DNA of 64,000 bases from Paragemmobacter straminiformis (GCF_014243445.1 NZ_JACLQD010000005.1:248001-312000); one strand, 5' to 3'. Shown: positions 10,288 to 19,550, counted from the first letter of the stretch. Numbers and translations: made by a program. The notes: generated from the sequence alone by a model not told the origin.

Positions 10288-11157
10288 TCAGAACCACTGG
10301 CCCGGCTCCATCAGGCCAAGGTCCATGAGTTGCTGGCTGTGCCAGAGGAATTCGGTCGAGTTGTGCCAGCGGAAATTGTGGATGTCGTAGCGCGAGCCGG
10401 GATTGGTTTTCAGCGCCTTGGCCGTGCGGAAGGAACAGACCGTGGCTGTCAGGTTGTTGTGCCACGGACAGGCATAGGTGTTCAGCTCTTCGTCGTCGAA
10501 GGTGAAGTCGGGCAGCAGGGTCAGGCCGCGGCGGGTCTTGAAGATCGAGATGCGGTCGATCTTGCGGCGCGTCCAGGGCACATGTTCCTCGAACCGCCAG
10601 CGCAGGCCGCCGTAAAAGTCGAGCTGCCGCTCTTTGGGTTGCCAGTTGCGCGCGGGGTCGGTGCGGGCAAGGGCATAATAGCCCGAGCGGTCGAGATGGG
10701 CATCCTCGAGGCTGACGGCATTGGGATGGCGCGCCAGATCGCCTGCGTAGAGGTCGACGACATAGGTGAGCATGGCGTCGCGCCGTTCCTCGGCATGGAA
10801 GGCGAGCATCTCGCGGATGTTGCGCGTTTCGCAAAAGGGGTGGAACAGGTATTCGGCGTTGAAGCAGTAGTAGAGCCAGAGGTCGGGAAAGGCCTCGTTC
10901 ACGCGGTTCACGGCAAGGACGAGGGCGTTCTCTTCGTGGACCGGATGGTCGATGCGGACCAGCTCGCCCTCGAGCTTGGCGTCGACTTTCTGGTCGGGGG
11001 TGGCCAGCAGCAGCACGGTCGGGAACCCGGCCGAAAGGTGATGGCGCAGGGTGGTGTCGATTTCGACCTCGTCCTCGGCAAGGATCACGGCGACCGGCCC
11101 CTTGGGCGGGGTGCGGCGGTGGGCTTCGAAGTAGGCGTCGAGACTGGCGAAGCGCAT
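10288..11157 (-). CDS. Hypothetical protein, weakly glycosyltransferase family 2-like
   Basis: This 289-residue soluble protein has no signal peptide and no membrane segment. The opening [20 protein letters not shown] followed by [12 protein letters not shown] resembles the first strands of GT-A/GT2-like bacterial proteins in which a caller residue set precedes a nucleotide-sugar site, but the expected DxD is replaced by NAEYLF (near residue 125). Later segments such as [22 protein letters not shown] and [18 protein letters not shown] are rich in aromatic and charged residues. It is divergent from miaB with 142 bases between. The assignment rests on faint similarity; I would not name a substrate. 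The start at 11157 was preferred over one seven residues upstream. Confidence 0.7.
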   Translation of the reverse strand: MRFASLDAYFEAHRRTPPKGPVAVILAEDEVEIDTTLRHHLSAGFPTVLLLATPDQKVDAKLEGELVRIDHPVHEENALVLAVNRVNEAFPDLWLYYCFNAEYLFHPFCETRNIREMLAFHAEERRDAMLTYVVDLYAGDLARHPNAVSLEDAHLDRSGYYALARTDPARNWQPKERQLDFYGGLRWRFEEHVPWTRRKIDRISIFKTRRGLTLLPDFTFDDEELNTYACPWHNNLTATVCSFRTAKALKTNPGSRYDIHNFRWHNSTEFLWHSQQLMDLGLMEPGQWF

Positions 11158-11299
11158 GGGGTATCCGGGCAATGGCAACGGCGGCGAAGTTCCGGCGATT
11201 TTCGCGGCTTTGCAAGCCCCATGCCCCGCCGATCATTGCGCGGGGAGCGGTTTTGCGTATATGAGGCCGGGTTTCCACGGCAGGAATGGGGCGACGGGC

Positions 11300-12616
11300 A
11301 TGGCTGAAGCGAAGAAGCTGTTCATCAAGACCTATGGCTGCCAGATGAACGTCTATGACAGCGAGCGCATGGTCGAGGCGATGGGTGCCGAGGGCTATGT
11401 GACGACGGATTCCGTGGAAGAGGCGGATATGGTGCTTTTGAACACCTGCCACATCCGCGAGAAGGCGTCGGAAAAGCTGTATTCGGACCTTGGGCGTCTG
11501 CGTCCGTTCAAAGAGGCCAAGCCCGATCTCAAGATCGGTGTCGCGGGCTGCGTGGCGCAGGCCGAGGGTGACGAGATCATGCGGCGGATGCCGCTGGTCG
11601 ATCTGGTCGTCGGGCCGCAAAGCTACCACCGCCTGCCCGAGATGAACCGCAAGATGCAGGCGGGCGGCAAGGTGGTGGACACCGAATTCCCGCCCGAGGA
11701 CAAGTTCGCCCACCTGCCCGAGCGCAAGGCGCTGCGCGGGCCTGTCGCCTTTCTGACGGTGCAGGAAGGCTGCGACAAGTTCTGCGCCTTTTGCGTGGTG
11801 CCCTACACGCGGGGGGCCGAAGTCAGCCGCGCCGCCGCCCGGCTGTTGGCCGAGGCGCGGGGGCTGGTCGAAAAGGGCGTGCGCGAGATCACGCTGCTGG
11901 GGCAGAATGTGAACGCCTATCACGGCACGGGCGAGGACGGGGATTGGGGCCTTGCGCGGCTGGTGCGCGAATTGGCCCGGATCGACGGTCTGGAGCGCAT
12001 CCGCTACACCACGAGCCACCCCAACGATATGGAAGACGACCTGATCGCCGCCCACGGAGACGAGGGCAAGCTGATGCCCTATCTGCATTTGCCGGTGCAA
12101 TCGGGGTCGGACCGCATTCTCAGGGCGATGAACCGCAAGCACGGGCGGGACCAGTATTTCCGTCTGGTCGAACGGATCCGCGCGGCACGGCCCGACATCC
12201 TGCTGAGTTCCGACTTCATCGTGGGCTTCCCCGGCGAGACGGATGCCGATTTCGCCGATACGCTCGACCTGATCCGTGCCGTGGGCTTCGGGCAATCCTA
12301 CAGCTTCAAATACTCGGCCCGTCCGGGCACGCCGGCGGCAGAGAAGCCTGCCGTCGCGGCCGGCATCGCGGATGAGCGGTTGCAGGAATTGCAGGCGCTG
12401 CTCTTGGCGCAGCAACGCGCCGCGCAGACGGCCATGGTCGGCCGCGAGGTCGGGGTGCTTTACGAAAAGGCGGGGCGCATGGCGGGGCAGATGGTGGGCA
12501 AATCGGACCACCTTCATGCCGTGCATGTGGTCGATCCCGATGCCCGCGCGGGCGATCTTGTGCGCGTGCGCATCACCGAATCCGGCCCCAACTCGCTGGG
12601 CGGCGTCAGGCTGTAA
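11300..12616 (+). CDS. miaB: tRNA-2-methylthio-N6-dimethylallyladenosine synthase
   Basis: MiaB (438 residues) is a radical-SAM methylthiotransferase that adds the 2-methylthio group to i6A37 of tRNAs reading UNN codons. Domains in order are the UPF0004 domain with the auxiliary iron-sulphur cysteines (C14 in KTYGCQMN, then NTCHIRE and GVAGCVAQ), the radical-SAM core with C-x3-C-x2-C ([14 protein letters not shown]), and a C-terminal TRAM domain ending SLGGVRL. The reading frame extends upstream, but the ATG at 11300 gives the typical MiaB N-terminus. Confidence 0.96.
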   Translation: MAEAKKLFIKTYGCQMNVYDSERMVEAMGAEGYVTTDSVEEADMVLLNTCHIREKASEKLYSDLGRLRPFKEAKPDLKIGVAGCVAQAEGDEIMRRMPLVDLVVGPQSYHRLPEMNRKMQAGGKVVDTEFPPEDKFAHLPERKALRGPVAFLTVQEGCDKFCAFCVVPYTRGAEVSRAAARLLAEARGLVEKGVREITLLGQNVNAYHGTGEDGDWGLARLVRELARIDGLERIRYTTSHPNDMEDDLIAAHGDEGKLMPYLHLPVQSGSDRILRAMNRKHGRDQYFRLVERIRAARPDILLSSDFIVGFPGETDADFADTLDLIRAVGFGQSYSFKYSARPGTPAAEKPAVAAGIADERLQELQALLLAQQRAAQTAMVGREVGVLYEKAGRMAGQMVGKSDHLHAVHVVDPDARAGDLVRVRITESGPNSLGGVRL

Positions 12617-12802
12617 GGCGGCGCGTCTTTTCCCGAAACGGCGACAATCGCGCCCGAGTCCCCGCTTTGTTTCCGCAAAGCCATGCGCTTTCGCATGCCT
12701 TGCATCCGTGGGGATGGATTTCGCTTTACAGAGCCTAAGCGCGAAGGCAAATCTGCCGTTGTGTTACGTGCTTGGTTTTTTGGTTAACGAGGGAGCTTCG
12801 GC

Positions 12803-13372
12803 GTGTACGAGTATTCCAAGGCAGCGCGCTTTGTCGCCGCCGTAATGCTTTGCCTTTTCGGGCTGCTCGGTGCGACGGAAAGTTCCGCGCAAGAGCAACC
12901 GCAGGTCACCGGTCGCATCGAATGGGGCATCTGGCTCGACCGCGACGGCTGCCAGCACTGGTATTCGGACGGTGGCCTCGAGGGCTATATGGTCGAGAGG
13001 GTGCGCCCGTCTGACGGCAAGCCCGTCTGCGTCAAGGTCAACACCTGTCTGGTCGAGAACACCGACACGCTCTTTGCCACCGACAGCGCCCATCTGACAG
13101 CGGATGGCGCGGCGCGGTTGCGCGGGTTCTTCCAGGGATCGGGGGCCTATGGCTACGCGGTCTATGGCCATACCGACAGCCGCGCCTCGGACGAATACAA
13201 CATCCGCCTGTCGCAACGCCGCGCCGCGGCCGTGGCGGCGGTGGCGCGATCGGTCGGTGCGGTGGTGGAGCGCGAACAGGGGTTCGGCGAGCGGCAACCC
13301 ATAGCTTCCAATGACTCGGCGGAAGGCATGGCGCGCAACCGCCGTGTCGAAGTCGTCTGCTACAGATGGTGA
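12803..13372 (+). CDS. OmpA-family outer-membrane-associated protein
   Basis: This 189-residue exported protein starts at GTG with a signal peptide (about residues 1-29, ending ESSAQ). A short central domain (about 38-75: WLDRDGCQHWYSDGGLEGY, then GKPVCVK) is followed by an OmpA-type peptidoglycan-binding domain (about 80-185). That domain has the expected VYGHTDSRASDEYNIRLSQ region, with the aspartate and arginine that hold diaminopimelate, and ARNRRVEV at its end. The small central domain is repeated in the lipoprotein encoded next, which overlaps this gene by 7 bases, so the two are co-translated and probably act together at the cell envelope. The domain has no name I recognise. Confidence 0.88.
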   Translation: MYEYSKAARFVAAVMLCLFGLLGATESSAQEQPQVTGRIEWGIWLDRDGCQHWYSDGGLEGYMVERVRPSDGKPVCVKVNTCLVENTDTLFATDSAHLTADGAARLRGFFQGSGAYGYAVYGHTDSRASDEYNIRLSQRRAAAVAAVARSVGAVVEREQGFGERQPIASNDSAEGMARNRRVEVVCYRW

Positions 13373-13740
13373 AACGAATGCGTAACACGACGATCCCCGC
13401 AGCGGTGCTGCTTTGCACGGCGCTTGCCGGTTGCGGGATGACACTTTCGCGCAGCAACGGGCCGGGTGGAGAGCCGCCGTTGCTGGCCGAACCGAAGGAT
13501 CACACGCTGTTCGGGCTGGATTCGCAAAAGGGGCGCGGGCTGAACGACGGGCAGGCGGCCATCGCCTATGATCCCGACGGCTGTCAGGTCTGGATCATCG
13601 ACGACGGGGCCGAGGGCTATTCGAGCCGCCGCCGCGATCCGGTCTCGGGCCTGCCGGTTTGCGACAACCGCGTGAAACCCGGATATGTCGTGGGCGATCC
13701 GCGCGTGAACCGCGTGCCGGACCTGCGCCCGCGCGGCTGA
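13366..13740 (+). CDS. Small lipoprotein paired with the OmpA-family protein
   Basis: This 124-residue protein has a lipoprotein signal (MVKRMRNT, hydrophobic core, lipobox ALAGC with C23), so it should be lipidated and held in the membrane. The mature part carries AIAYDPDGCQVWIIDDGAEGY and GLPVCDN, matching the cysteine-flanked domain of the upstream protein (DxDGCQxWxxDxGxEGY, then a PVC motif), a clear paralogous segment. It ends with proline/arginine-rich residues. A second ATG at 13378 would give an equally good signal peptide. The stop is followed by a strong terminator at 13765. Function unknown. Confidence 0.82.
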   Translation: MVKRMRNTTIPAAVLLCTALAGCGMTLSRSNGPGGEPPLLAEPKDHTLFGLDSQKGRGLNDGQAAIAYDPDGCQVWIIDDGAEGYSSRRRDPVSGLPVCDNRVKPGYVVGDPRVNRVPDLRPRG

Positions 13741-13764
13741 CACCGCCGGTGACGGCGACAGATC

Positions 13765-13801
13765 ACACAAGGGCCGCGGCGCGATGCTGCGGCCCTTGTG
13801 T
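13765..13801 (+). terminator. Terminator after the OmpA/lipoprotein pair
   Basis: A perfect 13-bp stem (ACACAAGGGCCGC and complement) with an 11-base loop starts 25 bases after the lipoprotein stop. There is no long T tract, so efficiency is uncertain. Confidence 0.7.
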
Positions 13802-13978
13802 CATGGCGAAGACCTGCCCCATCGGTGCCGGGCGGGTGTGTCACGGGGTTTGCACAATTCTTGGGCAGGGTGGGGCGCAGCGCGGAATGATGACCGCGCG
13901 GCATATATGGTGCTTGCCTTGTGTCCGAACGCGGATCATCATCAAGATATGGCGAACGTAGTCTAGAAGGAGACCTCC

Positions 13979-14995
13979 TTGGGCATCAGCGCGCTGACCC
14001 CCCCGACCCGTTCCGAGGACGTTGTGGAAACGACCCTCGAATTCCCCGACAACCGGCTTCTGATCGACCTGTGCGGCGAGTTTGACCGCAACCTCGCGCA
14101 GATCGAGCACCAGATGGGGGTCCATATCCTGCGGCGGGGCAACCGGCTTGCGGTGATCGGGGAAAAGGCGGCGCGCGAGCAGGCGGCGGCTGTGCTGCGC
14201 TCGCTTTACGCGCGGCTGGAATCGGGGCGCGGCGTGCAGGCGGGCGATATCGACGGGGCGATGCGGATGGGCCGGCCGATGCCCGACCGCGCCTTGGCCG
14301 AGGGCGAGCAGATCGAACTGTTCAACGCCGGAATGGAGCTGCGCACCCGCAAGAAGCCGATCGAGCCCCGGACCGAGGCGCAGAAGGCCTATGTCGCGAA
14401 CCTCTTCGCCAATGAACTCGGCTTCGGGATCGGGCCTGCGGGGACGGGGAAAACCTATCTGGCCGTGGCCGTGGGCGTGACCATGTTCATCTCGGGCGCG
14501 GTCGAGAAGATCATCCTCAGCCGCCCTGCGGTCGAAGCGGGCGAAAGGCTCGGCTTCCTGCCCGGCGACATGAAGGAGAAGGTCGATCCCTACATGCAGC
14601 CGCTTTACGACGCGCTGAACGATTTCCTGCCCGCAAAGCAGGTGCAGAAGCTGCTTGAGGAAAAGCGCATCGAGATCGCGCCCCTTGCCTTCATGCGCGG
14701 GCGGACGCTGTCGAACGCCTTTGTCGTTCTGGACGAGGCGCAGAATGCCACGACCATGCAGATGAAGATGTTCCTGACCCGTCTGGGCGAGGGCAGCCGC
14801 ATGGTCATCACCGGCGACCGCACGCAGGTCGATCTGCCGCGCGGCGTGCCGAGCGGGTTGCAAGAGGCCGAACGCATCCTCAAGGGCGTGAAGGGGGTGA
14901 CGTTCAACTACTTCACCTCGAAGGATGTGGTGCGCCACCCGCTGGTGGCGCGGATCATCGAAGCCTACGAATCGGACGAGACGCACCAGTCCTGA
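13979..14995 (+). CDS. phoH: PhoH family ATPase
   Basis: This 338-residue PhoH-type P-loop protein has an N-terminal KH-like RNA-binding segment (about 15-90, LIDLCGEFDRNLAQIEHQMG) and a C-terminal PhoH ATPase domain. Walker A is GPAGTGKTYLA (about 153-163) and Walker B is AFVVLDEAQNATTMQMK. The role is not fully settled; the family (YbeZ) works with YbeY in rRNA maturation and ribosome quality control, and ybeY follows here. The start is a TTG at 13979 preceded by AGAAGGAG at good spacing; no ATG lies nearby. It heads the phoH-ybeY-corC-lnt series, an order shared with E. coli ybeZ-ybeY-ybeX-lnt. Confidence 0.94.
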   Translation: MGISALTPPTRSEDVVETTLEFPDNRLLIDLCGEFDRNLAQIEHQMGVHILRRGNRLAVIGEKAAREQAAAVLRSLYARLESGRGVQAGDIDGAMRMGRPMPDRALAEGEQIELFNAGMELRTRKKPIEPRTEAQKAYVANLFANELGFGIGPAGTGKTYLAVAVGVTMFISGAVEKIILSRPAVEAGERLGFLPGDMKEKVDPYMQPLYDALNDFLPAKQVQKLLEEKRIEIAPLAFMRGRTLSNAFVVLDEAQNATTMQMKMFLTRLGEGSRMVITGDRTQVDLPRGVPSGLQEAERILKGVKGVTFNYFTSKDVVRHPLVARIIEAYESDETHQS

Positions 14996-15028
14996 GGGGC
15001 GGGGCGAAGGGCATCGCGCCTTTCGCCC

Positions 15029-15098
15029 GCTTCCTCTTGCCGCAAATATCCTCGGGGGGGAGGCGCGGAACGCGCCGTGGGGGGGCAGACAGCCCCCC
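15029..15098 (-). repeat. Intergenic two-hairpin repeat, copy 1
   Basis: Between phoH and ybeY. Read on the minus strand it has a GC hairpin (GGGGGGC with GCCCCCC, 15079-15097), a second hairpin (GGCGCG-GAA-CGCGCC, 15062-15076), then a C run and the core GAGGATATTTGCGGCAAGAG. The same layout recurs at 19458, 19551, 22498, 24059, 30399 and 40603 with different stem sequences. Confidence 0.8.
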
Positions 15099-15203
15099 CT
15101 CTCTCCGAGCGGTGTGTCGCGCGGTGGCTTGTGCGGTGGTGTCCGGTGCGGCGGCTGTGCCGGGCGGTTTGTGCTTTGCCTGTCCGCGATGTAGAAGGCG
15201 CGC

Positions 15204-15710
15204 ATGAGCGAACTTGTCGACAGTGTGATCGAGGATGCGCGGTGGGAGGCTTTCGGCCTTGCACCGCTGGCCGAGCGGGCCTGCGTGGCGGCGCTTGCCG
15301 ATCTGGGCCTGCCCCCCACGGGGTTTTCGGTCGTGGTCATGGGCTGCGACGATGCGCGGATCGCCGAGCTGAACGCGGATTTCCGTGGCAAGCCGCAGCC
15401 GACGAACGTGCTGTCATGGCCATCCGAAGAGCGCGCCGCCGAGGTCTTTGGCGATGCGCCCGACCTGCCCGAGGCGGGCGAAGCGGATGACCCGGTGGAA
15501 CTGGGTGACATCGCCATCGCCTACGAGACCTGCGCGCGCGAGGCGGCCGAACAGGGAAAGCCGATGGCGGACCATGTGACCCACCTTCTTGTGCATGGAC
15601 TGTTGCATTGTCTGGGGTATGACCATGTCGACGATGCGGATGCGGCGGTGATGGAAGCGACCGAGGTGAGGATACTTGCCAGCCTCGGGCTTTCGGACCC
15701 ATATTCATGA
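15204..15710 (+). CDS. ybeY: Endoribonuclease YbeY, 16S rRNA maturation
   Basis: YbeY (168 residues) is a zinc-dependent endoribonuclease in 16S rRNA 3'-end maturation and ribosome quality control. The family signature H-x3-H-x5-H is complete in HGLLHCLGYDH, and the substrate-side motif TNVLSWPSEE is present. Between them is an acidic insert (PEAGEADDPVELGDIAI), normal for alphaproteobacterial members. It follows phoH after a 208-base gap that holds a repeat element, and precedes corC and lnt. Confidence 0.96.
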   Translation: MSELVDSVIEDARWEAFGLAPLAERACVAALADLGLPPTGFSVVVMGCDDARIAELNADFRGKPQPTNVLSWPSEERAAEVFGDAPDLPEAGEADDPVELGDIAIAYETCAREAAEQGKPMADHVTHLLVHGLLHCLGYDHVDDADAAVMEATEVRILASLGLSDPYS

Positions 15711-15746
15711 GGCCCCGCGTGACTGGGGTGTGTTGGACAAGGACCG

Positions 15747-16649
15747 ATGGGCAGTAGCAACGACGGGTCGTCACAGGCGACCCAAGGCGGGGATGAGGCA
15801 GAGCCAGCGCAACGCGGGTTCTTCGGACGGCTGTTGGACGCTTTCGTTCCGGGCGGCGAGCAGGGCGAGGGTGACGGGGGGGGCGCGCGGCCTGCCTCGG
15901 CCGGATTGCCGGGCCTTGGCGCGTTGCGGCGTCTGCGTGTCGACGATGTGGCGGTGCCCAAGGTCGATATCGTCGCGGTGCCGTTGGACATCGGCAAGGA
16001 CGAGCTTGTCGCCGTGTTCCGCGAACACGGGTTCAGCCGGATTCCGGTCTACAAGGGCACGCTCGACCATCCGCAGGGCTTGGTCCTGCTCAAGGATCTG
16101 GCCTTGCAGCACGGGTTCGGCACGGCGGGACGCTGGTCGCTGAAGCGGTTGCTGCGCCCCGTGCTATACGCGCCGCCCTCCATGCCCATCGGGGTGCTGC
16201 TGCAAAAGATGCAGCGCGAGCGGGTGCATATGGCGCTGGTGATCGACGAATATGGCGGGGTCGATGGTCTGGTGACCATCGAGGACCTGATCGAGACGGT
16301 CATAGGCGAGATCGAGGACGAGCACGACGAAGAGGAAAGCGTGTCGTGGAAAGAGGAAAAGCCCGGCGTTTTCCTGTGTCTGGCCAATGCGCCGCTGGAA
16401 GAGATCGAAGCCGCCATCGGCCTGCGCCTGCGCACCGACGAGGATGACGAGGAGATCGACACGCTGGGCGGGATCGTCTTTCTGCGCACGGGTCGCGTGC
16501 CCGCGCGGGGCGAGATCGTGCCGCATGAAAGCGGGGCCGAGTTCGAGGTGGTCGAGGCTGACCCGCGCCGGATCAAGCGGGTGCGGATAAGGCTGCCTGC
16601 GGTGGTCGATGCGGCCTCGGCGGCGGCCGAACAGGCGGCGCTTGAGTGA
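15747..16649 (+). CDS. corC: CorC/HlyC-type CBS-domain protein (YbeX)
   Basis: This 300-residue protein has a low-complexity Gly/Glu-rich N-terminus (about 1-55), a CBS pair (about 65-190; PKVDIVAVPLDIGKDELV and MALVIDEYGGVDGLVT, the family hallmark) and a C-terminal transporter-associated domain (about 205-285). It has no membrane segment and so is the soluble CorC/YbeX form, linked to magnesium handling and, in enterobacteria, ribosome assembly. It stands between ybeY and lnt as in E. coli. Its stop codon overlaps the lnt start, implying translational coupling. The older annotation 'hemolysin' for this family is not supported. Confidence 0.92.
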   Translation: MGSSNDGSSQATQGGDEAEPAQRGFFGRLLDAFVPGGEQGEGDGGGARPASAGLPGLGALRRLRVDDVAVPKVDIVAVPLDIGKDELVAVFREHGFSRIPVYKGTLDHPQGLVLLKDLALQHGFGTAGRWSLKRLLRPVLYAPPSMPIGVLLQKMQRERVHMALVIDEYGGVDGLVTIEDLIETVIGEIEDEHDEEESVSWKEEKPGVFLCLANAPLEEIEAAIGLRLRTDEDDEEIDTLGGIVFLRTGRVPARGEIVPHESGAEFEVVEADPRRIKRVRIRLPAVVDAASAAAEQAALE

Positions 16650-18115
16650 GACGTCTGGGCTGGCCGGGATGGCGTAGCCTGTGGCCTGCCGCCGTGGCGG
16701 GTGCCTTTGCCGCTTTGGGGCAGGCGCCGCTGGGCTGGTGGTGGGCGGCCCTGCCCGCCTTTGCCGCGGTCGTGGCGCTGGTCGCACGGGCGGGGCGCGG
16801 GGCGGGTTGGGTCGCCTGGGTCGCGGGGGCGGGGTATTTCGCCGCGGCACTGAACTGGATCGTCGAGCCCTTTCTGGTCGATGCGCAGGCCTATGGCTGG
16901 ATGGCGCCCTTTGCGGTGGTGTTCCTGTCCTTTGGTCTTGCGCTGTTCTGGGCGGTGGCCGGGGCCGCCTCGGGGCTGTTCGCGCAGCGCGGGCTGGGGT
17001 TCGCGCTGACGCTGACGCTGGCCGAGCTGGCGCGGGGCTATGTGCTGACGGGCTTTCCCTGGGCGCTGCCGGGGCATGTCTGGATCGGCCATGCGCCGGC
17101 GCAGGTGGCGGCGCTGGCCGGTGCCAACGGGTTGACACTGTTCACGCTGGTCGCGGCGGCGCTGCTGGCGATGCGGCGGCCTGGCCCGGCGCTTGCCGCG
17201 CTGGCGCTGGTCGGCGCGGGTTGGGGCTATGGCGCATGGCGTCTGGCGCTGCCGGAACCTGCGGCGCGGGCGGGGGTGGTGCGGCTGGTGCAGCCCAATG
17301 CCGAGCAGAGCCTGAAATGGGACCCGGTGCAGGCAGATGTCTTTTTCCGCCGCCTGATCGGGATGACGCAGGCAGGCGCCCGGCCTGACCTGACGGTCTG
17401 GCCCGAGACGGCCGTGCCCTATCTTCTCGAGGATTATCCGCAGGTGGCCGTGGCCATCGCCGATGCGGGGCGCGGCGCGCCGGTGGTTTCGGGGATCCAG
17501 CGGGTCGAGGGGTGGCGGTTCTGGAACTCGCTTGCGGTGATCGGGCCGGATGGGGCGGTGGGGCAGGTCTATGACAAGCACCATCTGGTGCCCTTTGGCG
17601 AATATATCCCCTTTGGCGATCTGGCCTTCCGCTGGTTCGGCCTGCGGGCCTTTGCCGCCCAGCAGGGCAACGGCTATTCGGCGGGCGAGGGGCCGAAGGT
17701 GCTGGACCTCGGGCCTTTGGGCAAGGTGCTGCCGATCATCTGCTACGAGGCGGTGTTCCCGCAGGACCTGCGCGCCGCCCCCGAGCGGGCCGACTGGATA
17801 TTGCAGATCACCAATGACGCATGGTTCGGCACGCTGACAGGTCCGTGGCAACATCTGGCGCAGGCCGAATTGCGCGCGATCGAGCAGGGCCTGCCGCTGC
17901 TGCGGGTGGCGAATACGGGGGTCACGGCGGTGATCGACGCGCGGGGTCGGGTGGTGCAAAGCCTGCCGATGGGCGAGGCGGCGAGCCTCGACGTCACCAT
18001 TCCGGGACAAATGGCAGCCCCGCCCTATGCGCGGTTCGGCGAGGGGCCGGTGCTGGTGTTGCTGGCAGGACTCGGGGCGGCACTTCGTCTGGCCGGGCGG
18101 CGGAAGTCTGCTTGA
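16646..18115 (+). CDS. lnt: Apolipoprotein N-acyltransferase
   Basis: Lnt (489 residues) transfers the third acyl chain to the N-terminal cysteine of lipoproteins at the periplasmic face of the inner membrane. The N-terminal 200 residues form about six to eight membrane segments; the rest is a nitrilase-fold domain with the Glu-Lys-Cys triad at E254 (VWPETAVPY), K311 (YDKHHLVPFGEYIP) and C366 (IICYEAVFP). A last hydrophobic segment (VLVLLAGLGAALRLAG) returns to the membrane. GTG start overlapping the corC stop by four bases. Likely clients encoded in this window include Pal and the lipoprotein at 13366. Confidence 0.96.
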   Translation: MRRLGWPGWRSLWPAAVAGAFAALGQAPLGWWWAALPAFAAVVALVARAGRGAGWVAWVAGAGYFAAALNWIVEPFLVDAQAYGWMAPFAVVFLSFGLALFWAVAGAASGLFAQRGLGFALTLTLAELARGYVLTGFPWALPGHVWIGHAPAQVAALAGANGLTLFTLVAAALLAMRRPGPALAALALVGAGWGYGAWRLALPEPAARAGVVRLVQPNAEQSLKWDPVQADVFFRRLIGMTQAGARPDLTVWPETAVPYLLEDYPQVAVAIADAGRGAPVVSGIQRVEGWRFWNSLAVIGPDGAVGQVYDKHHLVPFGEYIPFGDLAFRWFGLRAFAAQQGNGYSAGEGPKVLDLGPLGKVLPIICYEAVFPQDLRAAPERADWILQITNDAWFGTLTGPWQHLAQAELRAIEQGLPLLRVANTGVTAVIDARGRVVQSLPMGEAASLDVTIPGQMAAPPYARFGEGPVLVLLAGLGAALRLAGRRKSA

Positions 18116-18149
18116 CGCGCCAAGGGGGGGCGTCTAGCAACGGGGCGAA

Positions 18150-18197
18150 CTGTCACAACGGCTTCCTGGCGTGACAGGGATCACCCCAATGGAGCAC
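18150..18197 (+). promoter_or_regulatory. SAM/SAH riboswitch upstream of metK
   Basis: The segment carries the compact SAM/SAH riboswitch pattern: a 7-bp stem (CTGTCAC 18150-18156 with GTGACAG 18171-18177) closing the conserved loop AACGGCTTCCTGGC, then a linker and CAATGGAGCAC. The loop GCUUCC can form a pseudoknot with GGAGC (18191-18195), which is also the metK Shine-Dalgarno, so ligand binding would block translation. This class is known from Rhodobacterales metK leaders. The linker here is about 13 bases. It begins 35 bases after the lnt stop. Confidence 0.93.
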
Positions 18198-18203
18198 GTC
18201 CCC

Positions 18204-19373
18204 ATGACCCGTATGAACTATGTTTTCACCTCCGAATCCGTTTCGGAGGGGCACCCCGACAAGGTGTGCGACCGCATTTCCGATGCCGTTCTGGATGCCT
18301 TTCTGACCGAAGAGCCGAACGCGCGTGTTGCCTGTGAAACCTTTGCCACGACCAATACGGTCGTCGTCGGTGGGGAAGTGGGTCTGTCGAACGAGCCGGC
18401 CACCAAGGCGATGCTCGCCCGGGTCGAGGGCATCGTGCGCGATTGCGTCCGCGACATCGGCTACGAGCAGGAGAAGTTCCACTGGAACACCCTGAAGGTG
18501 CATAATTTCCTGCACGAGCAATCGGCCCATATCGCGCAAGGCGTGGACCGTGACGGCGCGGGCGATCAGGGCATCATGTTCGGCTATGCCTGCCGCGAGA
18601 CGCCCGAGCTGATGCCCGCGCCGATCCAGTATTCCCACGCCATCCTGCGGCGTCTGGCCGAGGTGCGGAAATCGGGCAAGGAAAAGACGCTTGGCCCCGA
18701 TGCCAAATCGCAGCTTTCCCTGCGCTACGAGGATGGCAAGCCGGTCGAGGTGACCTCGATCGTGCTGTCGACGCAGCATATGCTGGAAAGCCAGACCAGC
18801 GCCGATATCCGCGCCATCGTGGAACCCTATATCCGCGACGTGCTGCCTTCGGGCTGGATCAGTGAAAAGACCGAATGGTGGGTGAACCCCACGGGCACCT
18901 TCGTCATCGGCGGTCCCGATGGCGATGCGGGCCTGACGGGGCGCAAGATCATCGTGGACACCTACGGCGGTGCCGCCCCGCATGGTGGCGGCGCGTTCTC
19001 GGGCAAAGACCCGACCAAGGTGGACCGTTCGGCCGCCTATGCCGCGCGCTATCTGGCCAAGAACGTCGTGGCCTCCGGCCTTGCGGATCGCTGCACGCTT
19101 CAGGTCTCCTATGCCATCGGGGTGGCCAAGCCCCTGTCGATCTATGTCGACACGCATGGCACGGGGCAGGTCGATTCGACCGAGATCGAACGCGCTGTCG
19201 CGGAATGCATGGACCTGACGCCGCGCGGCATCCGCACGCATCTGGGGCTGAACAAGCCGATCTACGCCCGCACCAGCGCCTACGGCCATTTCGGCCGCGC
19301 GCCGGAAGCGGATGGCGGATTTTCGTGGGAAAAGACCGATCTGGTCGAGGCCCTGAAGAAAGCCGTCAAGTAA
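18204..19373 (+). CDS. metK: S-adenosylmethionine synthase
   Basis: MetK (389 residues) makes S-adenosylmethionine from methionine and ATP. Signatures are visible: [16 protein letters not shown] at the N-terminus, the loop [14 protein letters not shown] (here [15 protein letters not shown]), and [16 protein letters not shown], the second PROSITE motif with the ATP-contacting lysine. I start at the ATG at 18204, eight bases after the Shine-Dalgarno inside the riboswitch. A GTG-initiated extension begins within the riboswitch stem and is rejected; a second ATG at 18213 is also possible. Regulation is by the SAM/SAH riboswitch, a direct product-feedback loop. Confidence 0.98.
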   Translation: MTRMNYVFTSESVSEGHPDKVCDRISDAVLDAFLTEEPNARVACETFATTNTVVVGGEVGLSNEPATKAMLARVEGIVRDCVRDIGYEQEKFHWNTLKVHNFLHEQSAHIAQGVDRDGAGDQGIMFGYACRETPELMPAPIQYSHAILRRLAEVRKSGKEKTLGPDAKSQLSLRYEDGKPVEVTSIVLSTQHMLESQTSADIRAIVEPYIRDVLPSGWISEKTEWWVNPTGTFVIGGPDGDAGLTGRKIIVDTYGGAAPHGGGAFSGKDPTKVDRSAAYAARYLAKNVVASGLADRCTLQVSYAIGVAKPLSIYVDTHGTGQVDSTEIERAVAECMDLTPRGIRTHLGLNKPIYARTSAYGHFGRAPEADGGFSWEKTDLVEALKKAVK

Positions 19374-19457
19374 CACCGCAGCAGCTGGCGGTATCGCGGC
19401 GCGCGGGGCAACCTGCGCGCCGCTTCGCTTCGGGCCGCGACGTCTTGCGGAAATCCA

Positions 19458-19525
19458 GGGGGGCTGTCCGCCCCCCTCGCGGCTGCGCCGCTCACCCCCC
19501 GAGGATATTTGGGGCAAGAGGAAGC
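19458..19525 (+). repeat. Intergenic two-hairpin repeat, copy 2
   Basis: After metK. Hairpin GGGGGGC/GCCCCCC (19458-19476), second hairpin GCGGC-TGC-GCCGC, then CCCCCC and the core GAGGATATTTGGGGCAAGAG ending GAAGC. The hairpins may also end metK transcripts. Confidence 0.8.
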
Positions 19526-19550
19526 GGCAAAGCCGGGTTCTGTCTTTCAC

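Noticed and set aside
15747-16649. Hemolysin
   Set aside because: The CBS plus CorC_HlyC architecture and the ybeY-lnt neighbourhood identify a YbeX/CorC protein; haemolytic activity is a legacy label.
18171-18203. GTG-initiated 11-residue extension of metK
   Set aside because: The bases form the 3' half of the riboswitch stem and its linker; the ribosome-binding site lies downstream of that GTG and directly before the ATG at 18204.
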